Positions 33,458 through 41,842 of a stretch of 47,929 bases of DNA are shown piece after piece. A program made the position numbers and the translations under genes. The stretch's first letter is position 1. Every line of letters starts with the position of its first letter. Under the pieces are notes generated by a model. The model was not told the DNA's origin. It searched no databases and worked only from the letters and a program-made list of their open reading frames with translations. This DNA comes from Burkholderiales bacterium (GTDB taxonomy: Bacteria; Pseudomonadota; Gammaproteobacteria; Burkholderiales; Burkholderiaceae_C), in NCBI GenBank assembly GCA_016191525.1, contig JACPOK010000005.1, forward strand, positions 1 to 47,929, written 5' to 3'.

Positions 33458-34774
33458 TCAGGCTTTCACGGAATAGGAGGGTTCGAGCTCCGGCTGGTTT
33501 TCGCCCGCCAATACCGCGTGCGCTGCGTATTCTCGCCAGTCGGTTGTCTTGGGCACGATGGCCTGGTAGGCGCACACCGCCGGGGCGGCAGCGTTCTCGC
33601 CTGTGCCGATGGCCGGCGCGCCGCCCTGGAAAGCACGCAGCGCTTCCAGCATTTGTCGACGGAACTCCACGACCGCGAGGTCGCTCGCGCCGAGCCGGTC
33701 CTTGTCTCGCCTGGCGATCGATCCCATCGTCACCCACATGGCAATGTCCTGATTTGGAAAACCCGTGATGCCGGTGAAGTTGCCTGCCTTCATCGCCTTG
33801 CGGTCCTGCCAGAAACGGTTCTCCTGGTTGCGCAGCGGCCGATACTGCTCGTCCAGATCCACGCCCACGGTCTGTCGCAGGAATTTGCGCCACGTCTCGG
33901 TCTCGGGAGTCTGGGCGGGGTCGCCCCAGGCGATGAAGTAGAACGCCGTGTTCCCGTCGTCCATCGGTACGTTGATGTTCGCCACGTTGTACAAGTTGTT
34001 CGGCGGGATCAGTGCGGTGGCGGGTGCGACGAACACCGTGGATCGCACGTACTCGTGCGTGGCGGCATCCTTGATCGGCCGGCGAAGCGCCGCGTAGCGG
34101 AAACCGTACCCCGTGCGCTGGACCTGCATGCGCGGTGCCTTGTCGGTGGAGGGCCGCAGCCAAGTCTTGTCTGTGGCCTTGGCGCCGTCGACCCGCGCCG
34201 GCACCATGTCCGACGAATGCAGGCTGGAGCTGTGCGCCGAGTCGATCGCACCTTCCAGCACTTGAGCCCAATTGCACGGTAGCAAGGCCTTGGCGATACT
34301 TACGCGAACGTCGGCGGTCGGGGCCCACGGCGGCGGCTGGAACTCGGGCACGGCGTCGGCCGGGCCGAACCAGGCCCAGACAAATCCGCCCCACTCCTTC
34401 GCGGGAAAGGCCTTGTGCTTGACCTTGTCGGCCATGCCGCTGCCAGCGGGCTCGGAGACCATCTCCAGGACGTTGCCGTCGACGTCCATGTGCCAGCCGT
34501 GGTACAGGCAGCGCAGGCCACCGTCCTCGTTGCGCCCGTACGCGAGCGAGGCGCCACGGTGCGGGCAGGCCTCGTCCAGCACGCCCACGCGCCCGTCCGA
34601 GTCCCGGAACACGACCAGGTCCTCGCCGAACACGCGCGCCTTGACCGGGTCGCCGTCGGGCTCGGACACCTCCTCCAGCAGGCACACGGGGGTCCAGTGC
34701 CGGCGCATCAGCTGCCCCATCGGCGCGTCGCCCTCGACGCGGCACAGCAGTTCGTTCTCTTCTTGAGTGATCAT
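33458..34774 (-). CDS. pht3: Phthalate 4,5-dioxygenase, oxygenase subunit (Rieske non-heme iron)
   Basis: This 438-residue Rieske oxygenase alpha subunit is the right length for phthalate 4,5-dioxygenase. Rieske cluster ligands are Cys70 and His72 (EACPHRGASLAYGR) and Cys89 and His92 (LRCLYHGWH). Mononuclear iron ligands are His181 and His186 with the bridging Asp178 (GAIDSAHSSSLHSSD). The C-terminal helical region contains RFWQDRKAMKAGNFTGITGF, also typical of the family. It adds O2 across C4 and C5 of phthalate to give the cis-dihydrodiol, using electrons from the reductase encoded two genes downstream. It lies 15 bp after the hemerythrin-like gene and nine before the decarboxylase. Confidence 0.95.
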   Translation of the reverse strand: MITQEENELLCRVEGDAPMGQLMRRHWTPVCLLEEVSEPDGDPVKARVFGEDLVVFRDSDGRVGVLDEACPHRGASLAYGRNEDGGLRCLYHGWHMDVDGNVLEMVSEPAGSGMADKVKHKAFPAKEWGGFVWAWFGPADAVPEFQPPPWAPTADVRVSIAKALLPCNWAQVLEGAIDSAHSSSLHSSDMVPARVDGAKATDKTWLRPSTDKAPRMQVQRTGYGFRYAALRRPIKDAATHEYVRSTVFVAPATALIPPNNLYNVANINVPMDDGNTAFYFIAWGDPAQTPETETWRKFLRQTVGVDLDEQYRPLRNQENRFWQDRKAMKAGNFTGITGFPNQDIAMWVTMGSIARRDKDRLGASDLAVVEFRRQMLEALRAFQGGAPAIGTGENAAAPAVCAYQAIVPKTTDWREYAAHAVLAGENQPELEPSYSVKA

Positions 34775-34789
34775 GTCAAGTCCAATGAG

Positions 34790-35257
34790 TCAATGATTGA
34801 AAAGAGAGCCAGACGGCGCCGGACCGGCGGCGTGGCGGTGAAACACGACGGGCTTCGCACCCCAGCGGCGACTACTCATCCAATGGGCAAGCGCGGAATC
34901 CAGGTGCTGCGCATGGGCGGGGAACCACTCGCGCAGCGACCTCACCAGCGTTCGCCCGACATGCACCTCCCCTGCCGTCACCCGCCGGACGACGCCCGCG
35001 ATGGACGCCAGCACGGCCGCGTGCTCGCGCGCGTGGCAGTCGCCCTTGGGGAAATCGGTGCTCCTCATCCACCGGTCTTCCATCTCGAAGTGAGCTTGGC
35101 AGTGCGAGGCGATCTCGTGCAAGAGCGGCAGGAGCTGCTCGTCAGCGGCGGTCTCCGCGACATGGAGCATGTGGTCGAACTCAGCGTGGACCTCGTCCAT
35201 CGGGTCGTAACCCAGCGGGGCAACGCCGGAGCATGAGAGAGCAGATGGGATCTTCAT
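34790..35257 (-). CDS. Hemerythrin-like protein at the head of the phthalate operon
   Basis: This 155-residue protein has a hemerythrin HHE fold. Candidate di-iron ligands follow the bacteriohemerythrin pattern: His24 or His29 (VHAEFDHML), His56 and Glu60 (HCQAHFEMED), His75 and His79 (CHAREHAAVL), His115 and Asp120 (FPAHAQHLDSAL). Such proteins bind O2 reversibly or sense it. The gene lies 15 bp upstream of the dioxygenase gene on the same strand and is the first gene of the phthalate operon. An oxygen-supply or oxygen-sensing role for the dioxygenase is a plausible inference, not an established one. ATG 35257 lacks a clear ribosome-binding site; ATG 35200 is an alternative start. Confidence 0.85.
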   Translation of the reverse strand: MKIPSALSCSGVAPLGYDPMDEVHAEFDHMLHVAETAADEQLLPLLHEIASHCQAHFEMEDRWMRSTDFPKGDCHAREHAAVLASIAGVVRRVTAGEVHVGRTLVRSLREWFPAHAQHLDSALAHWMSSRRWGAKPVVFHRHAAGPAPSGSLFNH

Positions 35258-35326
35258 GTCAGAATAGTTAATCGACTAAGTATATTCTTGTTCGATCAAC
35301 ACTGCCACCCAAATCGGAAGACCGAC
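35258..35326. promoter_or_regulatory. Divergent promoter region of the phthalate operon with ATCGA...TCGAT dyad
   Basis: This 69-bp, A/T-rich spacer separates the hemerythrin-like gene (minus) and the small membrane-protein gene (plus). ATCGA (35271-35275) and TCGAT (35292-35296) form a dyad with a 16-bp spacer. The word GACTAAGTAT (35274-35283) is shared with the upstream region of the Bug gene at 18064-19038. It is the likely control region of the phthalate operon. Confidence 0.5.
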
Positions 35327-35587
35327 GTGAGAACTGAACGACCTCGCTCCAAACTGCCGCGACTGCCCTCGAGTGCGGCTCACTGGCTCACGCCGCTGAT
35401 GCTTTCCCTGCTGATGACGTTCGTCGTTTCGCTCGTCAGCACGCTGGTGAGTGCAGGCTGGACCAGCGCCACCTTGGGACTCTGGCTGCGCGCATGGAGC
35501 CTGTCGTGGGTGATCGCGTTTCCGACCCTGTTGGTGGTGCTGCCACTGGTGCGCAAGGCCACCGCCGCACTGGTCGAGCCGCGCTAG
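35327..35587 (+). CDS. Small membrane protein of DUF2798 type
   Basis: This 86-residue protein starts at GTG 35327 (GGAAG upstream; a TTG at 35288 is an alternative). It has two hydrophobic helices: LMLSLLMTFVVSLVSTLVSA and WVIAFPTLLVVLPLV, separated by LGLWLRAWSLS. The pattern AWxxSWxIAFPxxLxxxPxV is that of DUF2798 proteins, which are of unknown function. It is divergent from the phthalate operon and convergent with a Bug gene. It is either co-regulated with the phthalate genes across the shared spacer or an unrelated single gene. Confidence 0.8.
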   Translation: MRTERPRSKLPRLPSSAAHWLTPLMLSLLMTFVVSLVSTLVSAGWTSATLGLWLRAWSLSWVIAFPTLLVVLPLVRKATAALVEPR

Positions 35588-35619
35588 CTACCTTGCTGGC
35601 GGGCACCGTGAACGGCGGC

Positions 35620-36603
35620 CTACTCGGCCTTGAGGGCAGCCGCCTTGCCGGCCCGGAGCATGGCTTCGTTCTCACGTGCGATCACGCGCGTGTATTCGGC
35701 GGGCCCTGCGCCGACCGGCTCGACCACGGCAGCCTGGAACTGCTTGACGACGTCGGGCATCTTGACGACCTCTGCGATCTCGCGGCTGATCCTATCGATG
35801 GCGGCCTGCGGCGTGCCGCTGGCCGCCAGGACGCCGACCACCACGGCAAAGTCGAACCCCGGCACGACCTCAGCGATGGTGGCGACATCGGGCGCCTGAA
35901 GCGACCGGGTGCTTGCGTTGGAGGCGATCAGTTTGGCCTGCCCGGCCTGTACGAAGCCAGTGATCGAAGGCAGCGCGGCGACCGAAAACTCGACCTGCCC
36001 TCCAATCAGTGCGGGCGTCGACTGTCCCGATCCGCGGTACGGGATGTGGCGGACATCCAGGTTCAACGCACCCTTGAGGGCCTCCATCGTGAGGTGATGC
36101 GTGCTGCCAATTCCGGACGAGCCGTACGAGAACTCACCCGGCTTGCTTCGCACGAGGGAAATGAACTCGTTCAGATTGCTCACGCCCACCCGCGGGTGCG
36201 CCACCAGGAACAACGGCGAGCGCGCGATCAAGGACACCGGCAGGATGTCCTTGCCAACCTGATAGCTGGCTGCCTTGTTCACCTGCGGCGTGATCGACAG
36301 CATGGAGCCATCCGACACGATGAACGCATGGCCATCGGAAGGCTGGCTCTGCAGCAAGGCCTGGTACGCCACCACTCCGTTGCCGCCGGGCTTGTTGTCG
36401 ATGACCACCGCTTGGCCGAGACGATCCGCCAGCCGTTGGGCCACCCACCTTGCCACGGTGTCCGGGAGCCCGCCCGGAGCGTAGGGGACGATGAACTTGA
36501 CCGGCTTGCTGGGATACGGCGTCTGCGCCAGCGCCGTCGTGGCACCCCACGCGGACGCGCACAAGACGAGACCGAGCTTGGCGAGCGTTCTTCTGCGGGT
36601 CAT
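35620..36603 (-). CDS. Bug-family solute-binding receptor next to the phthalate operon
   Basis: This 327-residue receptor starts at ATG 36603 (AAGGAAC upstream); in-frame codons to 36687 are rejected for lack of a site. The signal peptide runs through RRTLAKLGLVLCASAWGATT and LAQ before TPYPSKPVKFIVPYAPGG. Later Bug motifs are VVIDNKPGGNGVVAYQALL, YGSSGIGSTHHLTMEALKGA and HIPYRGSGQSTPALIGGQVE. It resembles the Bug protein at 18064-19038 more than the others in the window by eye. It converges on the DUF2798 gene with 32 bp between stops. Its ligand may be phthalate or another aromatic acid, but adjacency is the only evidence. Confidence 0.93.
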   Translation of the reverse strand: MTRRRTLAKLGLVLCASAWGATTALAQTPYPSKPVKFIVPYAPGGLPDTVARWVAQRLADRLGQAVVIDNKPGGNGVVAYQALLQSQPSDGHAFIVSDGSMLSITPQVNKAASYQVGKDILPVSLIARSPLFLVAHPRVGVSNLNEFISLVRSKPGEFSYGSSGIGSTHHLTMEALKGALNLDVRHIPYRGSGQSTPALIGGQVEFSVAALPSITGFVQAGQAKLIASNASTRSLQAPDVATIAEVVPGFDFAVVVGVLAASGTPQAAIDRISREIAEVVKMPDVVKQFQAAVVEPVGAGPAEYTRVIARENEAMLRAGKAAALKAE

Positions 36604-36959
36604 CGGGGTTCCTTCGACGTAATGGGCGCCCCCGAAGCCCGAGCGCGCGTGTTTAATTAGGCGGATAAGTTTCAACGTTGCCAGCACTAGGAGCGCTCGT
36701 CAACCCCACAAACCCCGAACGGCAAGAGGCCCCCGCTGCCATTGGCGCAGGACATCGATCCGGCTGCCATGGCCGTGAGTCACGTCGACGCGCCCTGCCG
36801 CTTGCCGATGGTCCGTATCGCTGCAGAGGATCGCCACGGCAGCCGAAACGCCAACCCAGTGTCACCGACCCTACTGCCGGGCCGGCGTGCCCGCCGCTGC
36901 GGCGAGTCACGAACTGTGTCAGAAGGCGTCGAACCCGCGGAGCGAGATCAGGATGGTTG
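36604..36959. other. Intergenic stretch upstream of Bug gene, no gene seen
   Basis: About 356 bp separate the Bug start (36603) from the stop of the cysteine hydrolase (36960). Long frames across it overlap on both strands and lack family motifs and initiation sites. It should contain the Bug promoter and the end of the TRAP-hydrolase operon; no clear intrinsic terminator was found. Confidence 0.5.
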
Positions 36960-37616
36960 TCATTGCCGGAGAGCGCCTCGAGCAATGGTTTCCAGGTGGT
37001 GCGTCACCTCGTCCAAGCTCACCACATCTGCATACTTCGCCTGCAAGTCGAACAGGCTCTGGTCATGCGCCACCTGGGAACGGTCGCCCACGCACTCGCG
37101 CACCACCATGGGCCGAAAGCCGAATTGCAGCGCATCAACCGCCGTGGCGCGAACGCAGCCACTGGTGGTGCAGCCCGCCAGCAGCAGCGTGTCAACTCCG
37201 GCGCTGACCAGCCGCGACGCAAGGTCCGTTCCGAAGAAGCAGGACGCGTACTTCTTGGTCAGCCACCCCTCTCCCGGCAATCGCTGCAGTCGCGGGTCCA
37301 GTTCGACGGCCGGTGTGCCGGCCCGCAAGGTGGTCACGCCTTTCTGCTTCAAGGACCAGATGCCGGCGTCAGCCAAGCCGGCGTCGTCGTACGAGACCGT
37401 CGAGTAGATGATGGGCAGGCTCACGCGTCGAGCACCCTCGATCATGCGCCGTGTCGCTTCGATCTGGGGTGACAGCTCCGAGCCCAGCATCTGCTTTGGA
37501 TCGGTGAACGCAACGATCATGTCCACGACAAGCACCGCCGGGCTCCGGCCGAAACCGATACGCAATCCGAAGCCGCGTTCCTCAAAGAAGGCTTGTTCCT
37601 GATTCGCTCCACTCAT
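36960..37616 (-). CDS. Isochorismatase-family cysteine hydrolase
   Basis: This 218-residue protein starts at ATG 37616 with AAAGGAG upstream. The Asp-Lys-Cys triad of the family is in place: Asp32 in VLVVDMIVAF, Lys121 in LTKKYASCFFGT, and Cys154 in GCTTSGCVRATAVDAL. The sequence is of the N-carbamoylsarcosine amidase / maleamate amidohydrolase branch rather than true isochorismatase, judged by the N-terminal FxxRGFGxRIGFG stretch. It would hydrolyse an amide or ureido group in the cytoplasm. It lies 11 bp downstream of dctM in the TRAP operon, so its substrate probably enters by that transporter. Confidence 0.9.
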   Translation of the reverse strand: MSGANQEQAFFEERGFGLRIGFGRSPAVLVVDMIVAFTDPKQMLGSELSPQIEATRRMIEGARRVSLPIIYSTVSYDDAGLADAGIWSLKQKGVTTLRAGTPAVELDPRLQRLPGEGWLTKKYASCFFGTDLASRLVSAGVDTLLLAGCTTSGCVRATAVDALQFGFRPMVVRECVGDRSQVAHDQSLFDLQAKYADVVSLDEVTHHLETIARGALRQ

Positions 37617-37627
37617 CACAAGCTCCT

Positions 37628-38944
37628 TTAACCGGCAATGGCGGGCAACCATGTTGCGATCGGCCGCCAGAGAAACACTGCGACCAGCATCAATGTGCTG
37701 ATGACAATGAAGGGAAAGGCAGCAGCAAACACCTGCTGGATCGTGATATGGGGCGGGGCCACGCTCTTCATCGTGAACAGCAGCAGTCCGAAGGGCGGCG
37801 TCATCAGGCCCAGCTGCATGGCGATGAGGAACAGCACGCCGAACCAGATCTGGTCGGTCCCCGAGGCAATAACCAGGGGCATGAAGAACGGCAGCGTCAG
37901 CAACATCATGCTGACCTGGTCCACGAAGCAGCCCAGTACCAGCAGGATCACGATCATCGAAACGATCAGCATGTTGGGTCCCAGGTTTAACGCGTTGATG
38001 GCGGTCAGCAGCCCATTAGTAGCGCCCGAAAATCCCAGGAGCTGTGAGAACGCTGTGGCGCCCACGATGATGAACAGAACGATGCCCGTGATGAGCACCG
38101 TGCCCTTGAGCGAGGCGAGCAGGTTCTTCCAGGTGAGTGCCCCGTAGCATGCGGCCAGTATCACCGTGGCCAGTGCGCCCAGCGCAGCCGCCTCGGTGGG
38201 GGTTGACACGCCGGTGGACATGGCGCCGATCACGACGCCAAAGATGGACAGCAATGGTAGAACGTAGAGCACCAACGGGCGAAATCGCTCCCAGCCGGTG
38301 TGCCGGGTTCCCACATCGTTGGCGGGTGCACTGCCCGGCACCAGCACTGCGTTGAGAATGATGTAGCCCACGAAAGACGCGGCTAGCAACAATCCGGGAA
38401 TGATGCCCGCGAAAAGCAGTTTGGTAATCGAGATGTTGGCCAGGCTGCCGAAGAGGACGATCAAGGCCGACGGCGGAATCAGCATGTCGACGCCCCCAAT
38501 GGCGATGATCGGACCCAGCGCCAGCGACGGGTGGTAATTGTTCTTGAGCATCACCGGGGTCATGGACCGACCCAACATAGCGGTGGTGGCGATGGTCGAT
38601 CCCGAGATGGCCGAGAACGCGGTGCCGGCGACCACCGAGACCACCGCAAGGCGCGCGGGCACCCGCCGGATCAGCCGGTCGAAGCCCTCGATGACCTTGA
38701 GGGCCAGCCCGGTTTGGAACAAGACCTCCCCCATCAAGATGAACAGGGGAATGGGCGTCAGTGAAAACGTCATGACCGAGCTGATCGAGTTGCGCGCGAG
38801 CTGGTCCACTCCCGCAGGCCCGCCCATGAACAGATACGCCGCCATGACGTTGGTGACCAGGAACGACAAGGCCACCGGCAACCCCATCACCATGAGCAGC
38901 GTCACCGACCCCAGCAGCAGAGCCAGGCTCAAAGTCCAGTCCAT
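37628..38944 (-). CDS. dctM: TRAP transporter large permease (DctM)
   Basis: This 438-residue membrane protein has about 12-13 helices of the DctM type, the ion-coupled permease of TRAP transporters. Typical stretches are SALLLGSVTLLMVMGLPVAL-like N-terminus, FSLTPIPLFILMGEVLFQTG, FSAISGSTIATTAMLGRSMT, MLIPPSALIVLFGSLANISI and LMTPPFGLLLFTMKSVAPPH. ATG 38944 is preceded by GGAGAACGAC. It is third in a dctP-dctQ-dctM-hydrolase operon. The ligand is determined by the DctP receptor. Confidence 0.95.
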   Translation of the reverse strand: MDWTLSLALLLGSVTLLMVMGLPVALSFLVTNVMAAYLFMGGPAGVDQLARNSISSVMTFSLTPIPLFILMGEVLFQTGLALKVIEGFDRLIRRVPARLAVVSVVAGTAFSAISGSTIATTAMLGRSMTPVMLKNNYHPSLALGPIIAIGGVDMLIPPSALIVLFGSLANISITKLLFAGIIPGLLLAASFVGYIILNAVLVPGSAPANDVGTRHTGWERFRPLVLYVLPLLSIFGVVIGAMSTGVSTPTEAAALGALATVILAACYGALTWKNLLASLKGTVLITGIVLFIIVGATAFSQLLGFSGATNGLLTAINALNLGPNMLIVSMIVILLVLGCFVDQVSMMLLTLPFFMPLVIASGTDQIWFGVLFLIAMQLGLMTPPFGLLLFTMKSVAPPHITIQQVFAAAFPFIVISTLMLVAVFLWRPIATWLPAIAG

Positions 38945-38974
38945 GTCGTTCTCCTCCGTTGTTCGTTCATCGAT

Positions 38975-39544
38975 TCAGGCCACCGAGGTGGCCTCTGCAC
39001 GTGCGGTGCGCGGTCCGTTCCACTGCCGCCGTAGGCGCCAGAAGAACTCCACCGCCAGCACACCGAACATGACGGCTGCCGGCGCCAGCAGCCACCACTC
39101 GGGGAACACCAGGATCTTGAAGACCAGCGATTGCTGCTCGGCACTGGCCAGCGTGGCCTTGGCGCTGGCCACCATCAGGCTGACGCAGGTGAAGATGGCA
39201 ATCGCATCCGTGACCAGCTCCAGCCACCAGGCGAGCCTATCGGGTAGAGCCTTGAGCACGATGTCCATGCGCACGTGGGCGCCCTGTCGAAGAAGCCACG
39301 GCGCGGCCAGGAAGGTGGACAGGTACAGGGTGTACTCCGCCACCTCGGTGGCCCACGGCAGGTTGCCCCATCCGAGGTTGCGGACCACCACGTCGGCGCA
39401 GATCACCACCACCATGATGGCGATCAGCAGGCAAGCCAGGAGCCCCAGGCCGCTCAGGAGTGCGCCCCATGTCTGGTCCATGCGCGAGAGCAGTCCTTCC
39501 TGCGCGGGCGCTGGAACGGGGGTAGGCGCTTCGATGCCGGACAC
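38975..39544 (-). CDS. dctQ: TRAP transporter small permease (DctQ)
   Basis: This 189-residue protein has four membrane helices and the DctQ pattern (LLACLLIAIMVVVICADVVV, WATEVAEYTLYLSTFLAAPW, then GAHVRMDIVLKALPDRL). It starts at GTG 39544 with AAGG upstream, nine bases after dctP. It pairs with DctM at the inner membrane; the WxxEVxxYxxxxxxFxxAP element is the family signature. The gene ends 30 bp before dctM. Confidence 0.94.
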   Translation of the reverse strand: MSGIEAPTPVPAPAQEGLLSRMDQTWGALLSGLGLLACLLIAIMVVVICADVVVRNLGWGNLPWATEVAEYTLYLSTFLAAPWLLRQGAHVRMDIVLKALPDRLAWWLELVTDAIAIFTCVSLMVASAKATLASAEQQSLVFKILVFPEWWLLAPAAVMFGVLAVEFFWRLRRQWNGPRTARAEATSVA

Positions 39545-39553
39545 GTGGCGACC

Positions 39554-40528
39554 TTAGCGCGTAATCAGCTGGCGCAGCTTAGGGCCGTGCTCAGGGCTGC
39601 GCTTGTTGATGCTGTCCCAGATGGTGTCGTTGGCCCGCTTGGAATAAGCCGCCGCCTCGGCCGGAGGGAAGTTGATGGCCTGGATACCAGCCCCGGCCTG
39701 GCGCTTCTTCTCCTCTTCCCACAGCTTGCCGTTCTCAAGGTTGAGGTTCTCCATCCAGATGGCGGCGTCGGTCAGCACTGCGCGCTGCTTGTCGTTCAGT
39801 CGCTTCCACGTGTTGAGGTTGACCAGCACACCGACTTCCGTGTTGTAGAAGCCCGGCTCCACCCGGTACTTGGTGTGTTCCTGCAGGCTCAGGTCGAACA
39901 GTCCGGACACCGGCCAACCGTACCCGTCGATGGCGCCCCGCTCCAGCGCGGTGTAGACCTCGCCGGGCGAGATCGTCAACACGGAGGCCCCCATACTCTG
40001 GAAGAAGTCGCGGTAGATCGGAATCCCGCGCAGCCGCATGCCCGACAGGTCGGCCTTGGTCACAGGCTTTTTCAAGAAGAGGTGGTAGGGCATGTTGTCG
40101 ATGGCGCGACCCAGGTAGCGGGCATTGAGCTTCTCGCCCCACAGCTTGTTGACGTAGTCGTAGGCGCCGTTCTTTCGCCACTCCTGCACCGGCACCGTGC
40201 TGACGGACAGTGCGTCCGACTCGGGCAGCAAGTTGGTGTAGAAGTTCCCGGTGACGTTTGCCATATCCACCACGCCGGACTTGATGGCGTTGCCCACCTC
40301 GAAGGGAGGCATGACTTTGGCGCCGCCGCCCAGGTAGTTGATCTGGATCACCCCCTTGCCCTCGGCATTGACCTTCTTGACCATCTTCTCGAAATTCTGC
40401 GAGAAGAAGTTGCCTTCGGGCCAGGCACTGACGGCGCGAATGGTGACTTCCTGCGCTGCGGCCTGGACGGCGCCGGCCGCGACTGTCACGGCCGTCAGCA
40501 CGCGGGCGATTCGGGTGAGGGTCTTCAT
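39554..40528 (-). CDS. dctP: TRAP transporter substrate-binding protein (DctP)
   Basis: This 324-residue periplasmic receptor has a signal peptide (TRIARVLTAVTVAAGAVQAA before QEVTIRAVSAWPEGNFFSQN). The conserved Arg and core motifs of DctP proteins appear as LSGMRLRGIPIYRDFFQSMG, LTISPGEVYTALERGAIDGY and GWPVSGLFDLSLQEHTKYRV. The Arg of MRLRG is the residue that usually binds the ligand carboxylate. The ATG has AGGAGA upstream. It is the first gene of the TRAP operon. Ligand unknown; an organic acid is expected. Confidence 0.95.
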   Translation of the reverse strand: MKTLTRIARVLTAVTVAAGAVQAAAQEVTIRAVSAWPEGNFFSQNFEKMVKKVNAEGKGVIQINYLGGGAKVMPPFEVGNAIKSGVVDMANVTGNFYTNLLPESDALSVSTVPVQEWRKNGAYDYVNKLWGEKLNARYLGRAIDNMPYHLFLKKPVTKADLSGMRLRGIPIYRDFFQSMGASVLTISPGEVYTALERGAIDGYGWPVSGLFDLSLQEHTKYRVEPGFYNTEVGVLVNLNTWKRLNDKQRAVLTDAAIWMENLNLENGKLWEEEKKRQAGAGIQAINFPPAEAAAYSKRANDTIWDSINKRSPEHGPKLRQLITR

Positions 40529-40694
40529 GTCTGTCTCCTATGCGTACGAGCTCACGGGCAATGCCGGCCCGCACGGCGTAGAAAGAAATGCTTCAGAGGA
40601 AAGCGAGACCGCCCCTACTCTCAGCGGCTGGTCGGTCGAGAAGGCGCTGGCGTTGCGACGACAAGGCGCACAACGCCACTGTTGAGCCTCGGCT

Positions 40695-41699
40695 TCACAT
40701 CTCGAGTACGAGCTTTCCTGTGTTGAGACCTTTGAAGAGCATGTGAAGCGCTTCGGCAAATCGGTCGACGCCGCCGGCCACCACGTGCTCGTGGGATACC
40801 AGGCGGCCCTGGCGCATCACAGCTGTCAGGCCTTCGACTGCTTCTGGAAAACGGTCCTTGTAGTCGAGTACCAGGAATCCGGCCATCGATGCTCGATTCC
40901 TCAGAAGCGAAAGATAGTTCGACGGCCCGACGATTGGGTCGGTCGAGTTGTAGGTCGAGATGGCGCCTGAAATCACGACGCGAGCGCCTTTACCTAGCAC
41001 TGCGAGTGCAGCGTTGAGGGAATCGCCGCCGACGTTGTCGAAGAAGCAGTCGACACCCTGCCCCGCCGCGGTGCGGACCTGCTCGTAGATGTCGCCATTC
41101 TTGTAGTCGATGGCGGCGTCGAAGCCGAGCTCGTCGGTGAGCCAGCGTGCTTTCTGCTGTCCGCCAGCGATGCCGATCACGTGGCAGCCGTGAGCCTTGG
41201 CGAGTTGCCCGGCGACGCTGCCTACCGCGCCAGCGGCTCCTGAGATGAGGACAGTGTCGCCCGGCTTGACTTTTGCGACATCAAAGAGCCCGAACCAAGC
41301 CGTGATGCCGGTCAGTCCCAGTGCGCCGAGCCAAGTTGGTGCCGACGCGACGGACAGGTCCACGAGAGTGAGGCCATCACCGCGGACGTTAACGTGATCG
41401 GTGACCCCGAAAAGCCCGCTGACGGTATCGCCGGGGCGGAACGAGGGGTGTCGCGACTCAAGAACCGTCGCAATCCCGAACGCGTGCATGACATCCCCAA
41501 GAGCGAGAGGTGTCATGTAGACGGGTGCCTCTCGCACCCACCCGCGCATGGCGGGGTCAATGGACAGGTGGGTAGGCTTGACAAGGACCTCGCTGTCCTT
41601 TACGGGGGCGACTTCACTGGTCCGTACCGACCATGTCGCCTCGGTCGGGAAGCCGACGGGGCGCTCAGCGAGATGTACTGCTCGCGCGATTGTGGTCAT
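40695..41699 (-). CDS. Zinc-independent MDR-family NADP-dependent oxidoreductase (curcumin-reductase / leukotriene-B4-dehydrogenase type)
   Basis: This 334-residue protein starts at ATG 41699 (MTTIARAVHLAERPVG); the open frame upstream is not coding-like. The N-terminal GroES-like part has DSEVLVKPTHLSIDPAMRGW, a signature of NADP-dependent double-bond reductases that lack structural zinc. The Rossmann part has VLISGAAGAVGSVAGQLAKA (GxGxxG variant) and FFDNVGGDSLNAALAVLGKG. It reduces enone double bonds or aldehydes and ketones with NADPH. It is last in the operon SDR - BVMO remnant - ALDH - MDR, 143 bp after ALDH. Confidence 0.9.
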   Translation of the reverse strand: MTTIARAVHLAERPVGFPTEATWSVRTSEVAPVKDSEVLVKPTHLSIDPAMRGWVREAPVYMTPLALGDVMHAFGIATVLESRHPSFRPGDTVSGLFGVTDHVNVRGDGLTLVDLSVASAPTWLGALGLTGITAWFGLFDVAKVKPGDTVLISGAAGAVGSVAGQLAKAHGCHVIGIAGGQQKARWLTDELGFDAAIDYKNGDIYEQVRTAAGQGVDCFFDNVGGDSLNAALAVLGKGARVVISGAISTYNSTDPIVGPSNYLSLLRNRASMAGFLVLDYKDRFPEAVEGLTAVMRQGRLVSHEHVVAGGVDRFAEALHMLFKGLNTGKLVLEM

Positions 41700-41842
41700 G
41701 GTCGATCTTTTTTGCGATGGTGGCAAGGGAGTAATGCTCAACGGACTTCGTCGCAATCGAGTGGTAAATGGCTTGGGAGCGCTGGCGACTGGCGAAATCT
41801 TCCAGTGCATGTCAGTTCGGATTGATACGCGAATTGCAGTGG

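Noticed and set aside
33054..34745. 563-codon minus-strand frame across the phthalate genes
   Set aside because: It overlaps the dioxygenase and decarboxylase genes in a shifted register; both of those have full family motifs. The frame is a by-product of high GC at third positions.
31481..34774. Vanillate demethylase (VanAB) instead of phthalate dioxygenase
   Set aside because: The Rieske oxygenase is about 440 residues, longer than VanA, and the adjacent dihydroxyphthalate decarboxylase and Gfo/Idh/MocA dehydrogenase genes belong to the phthalate route.
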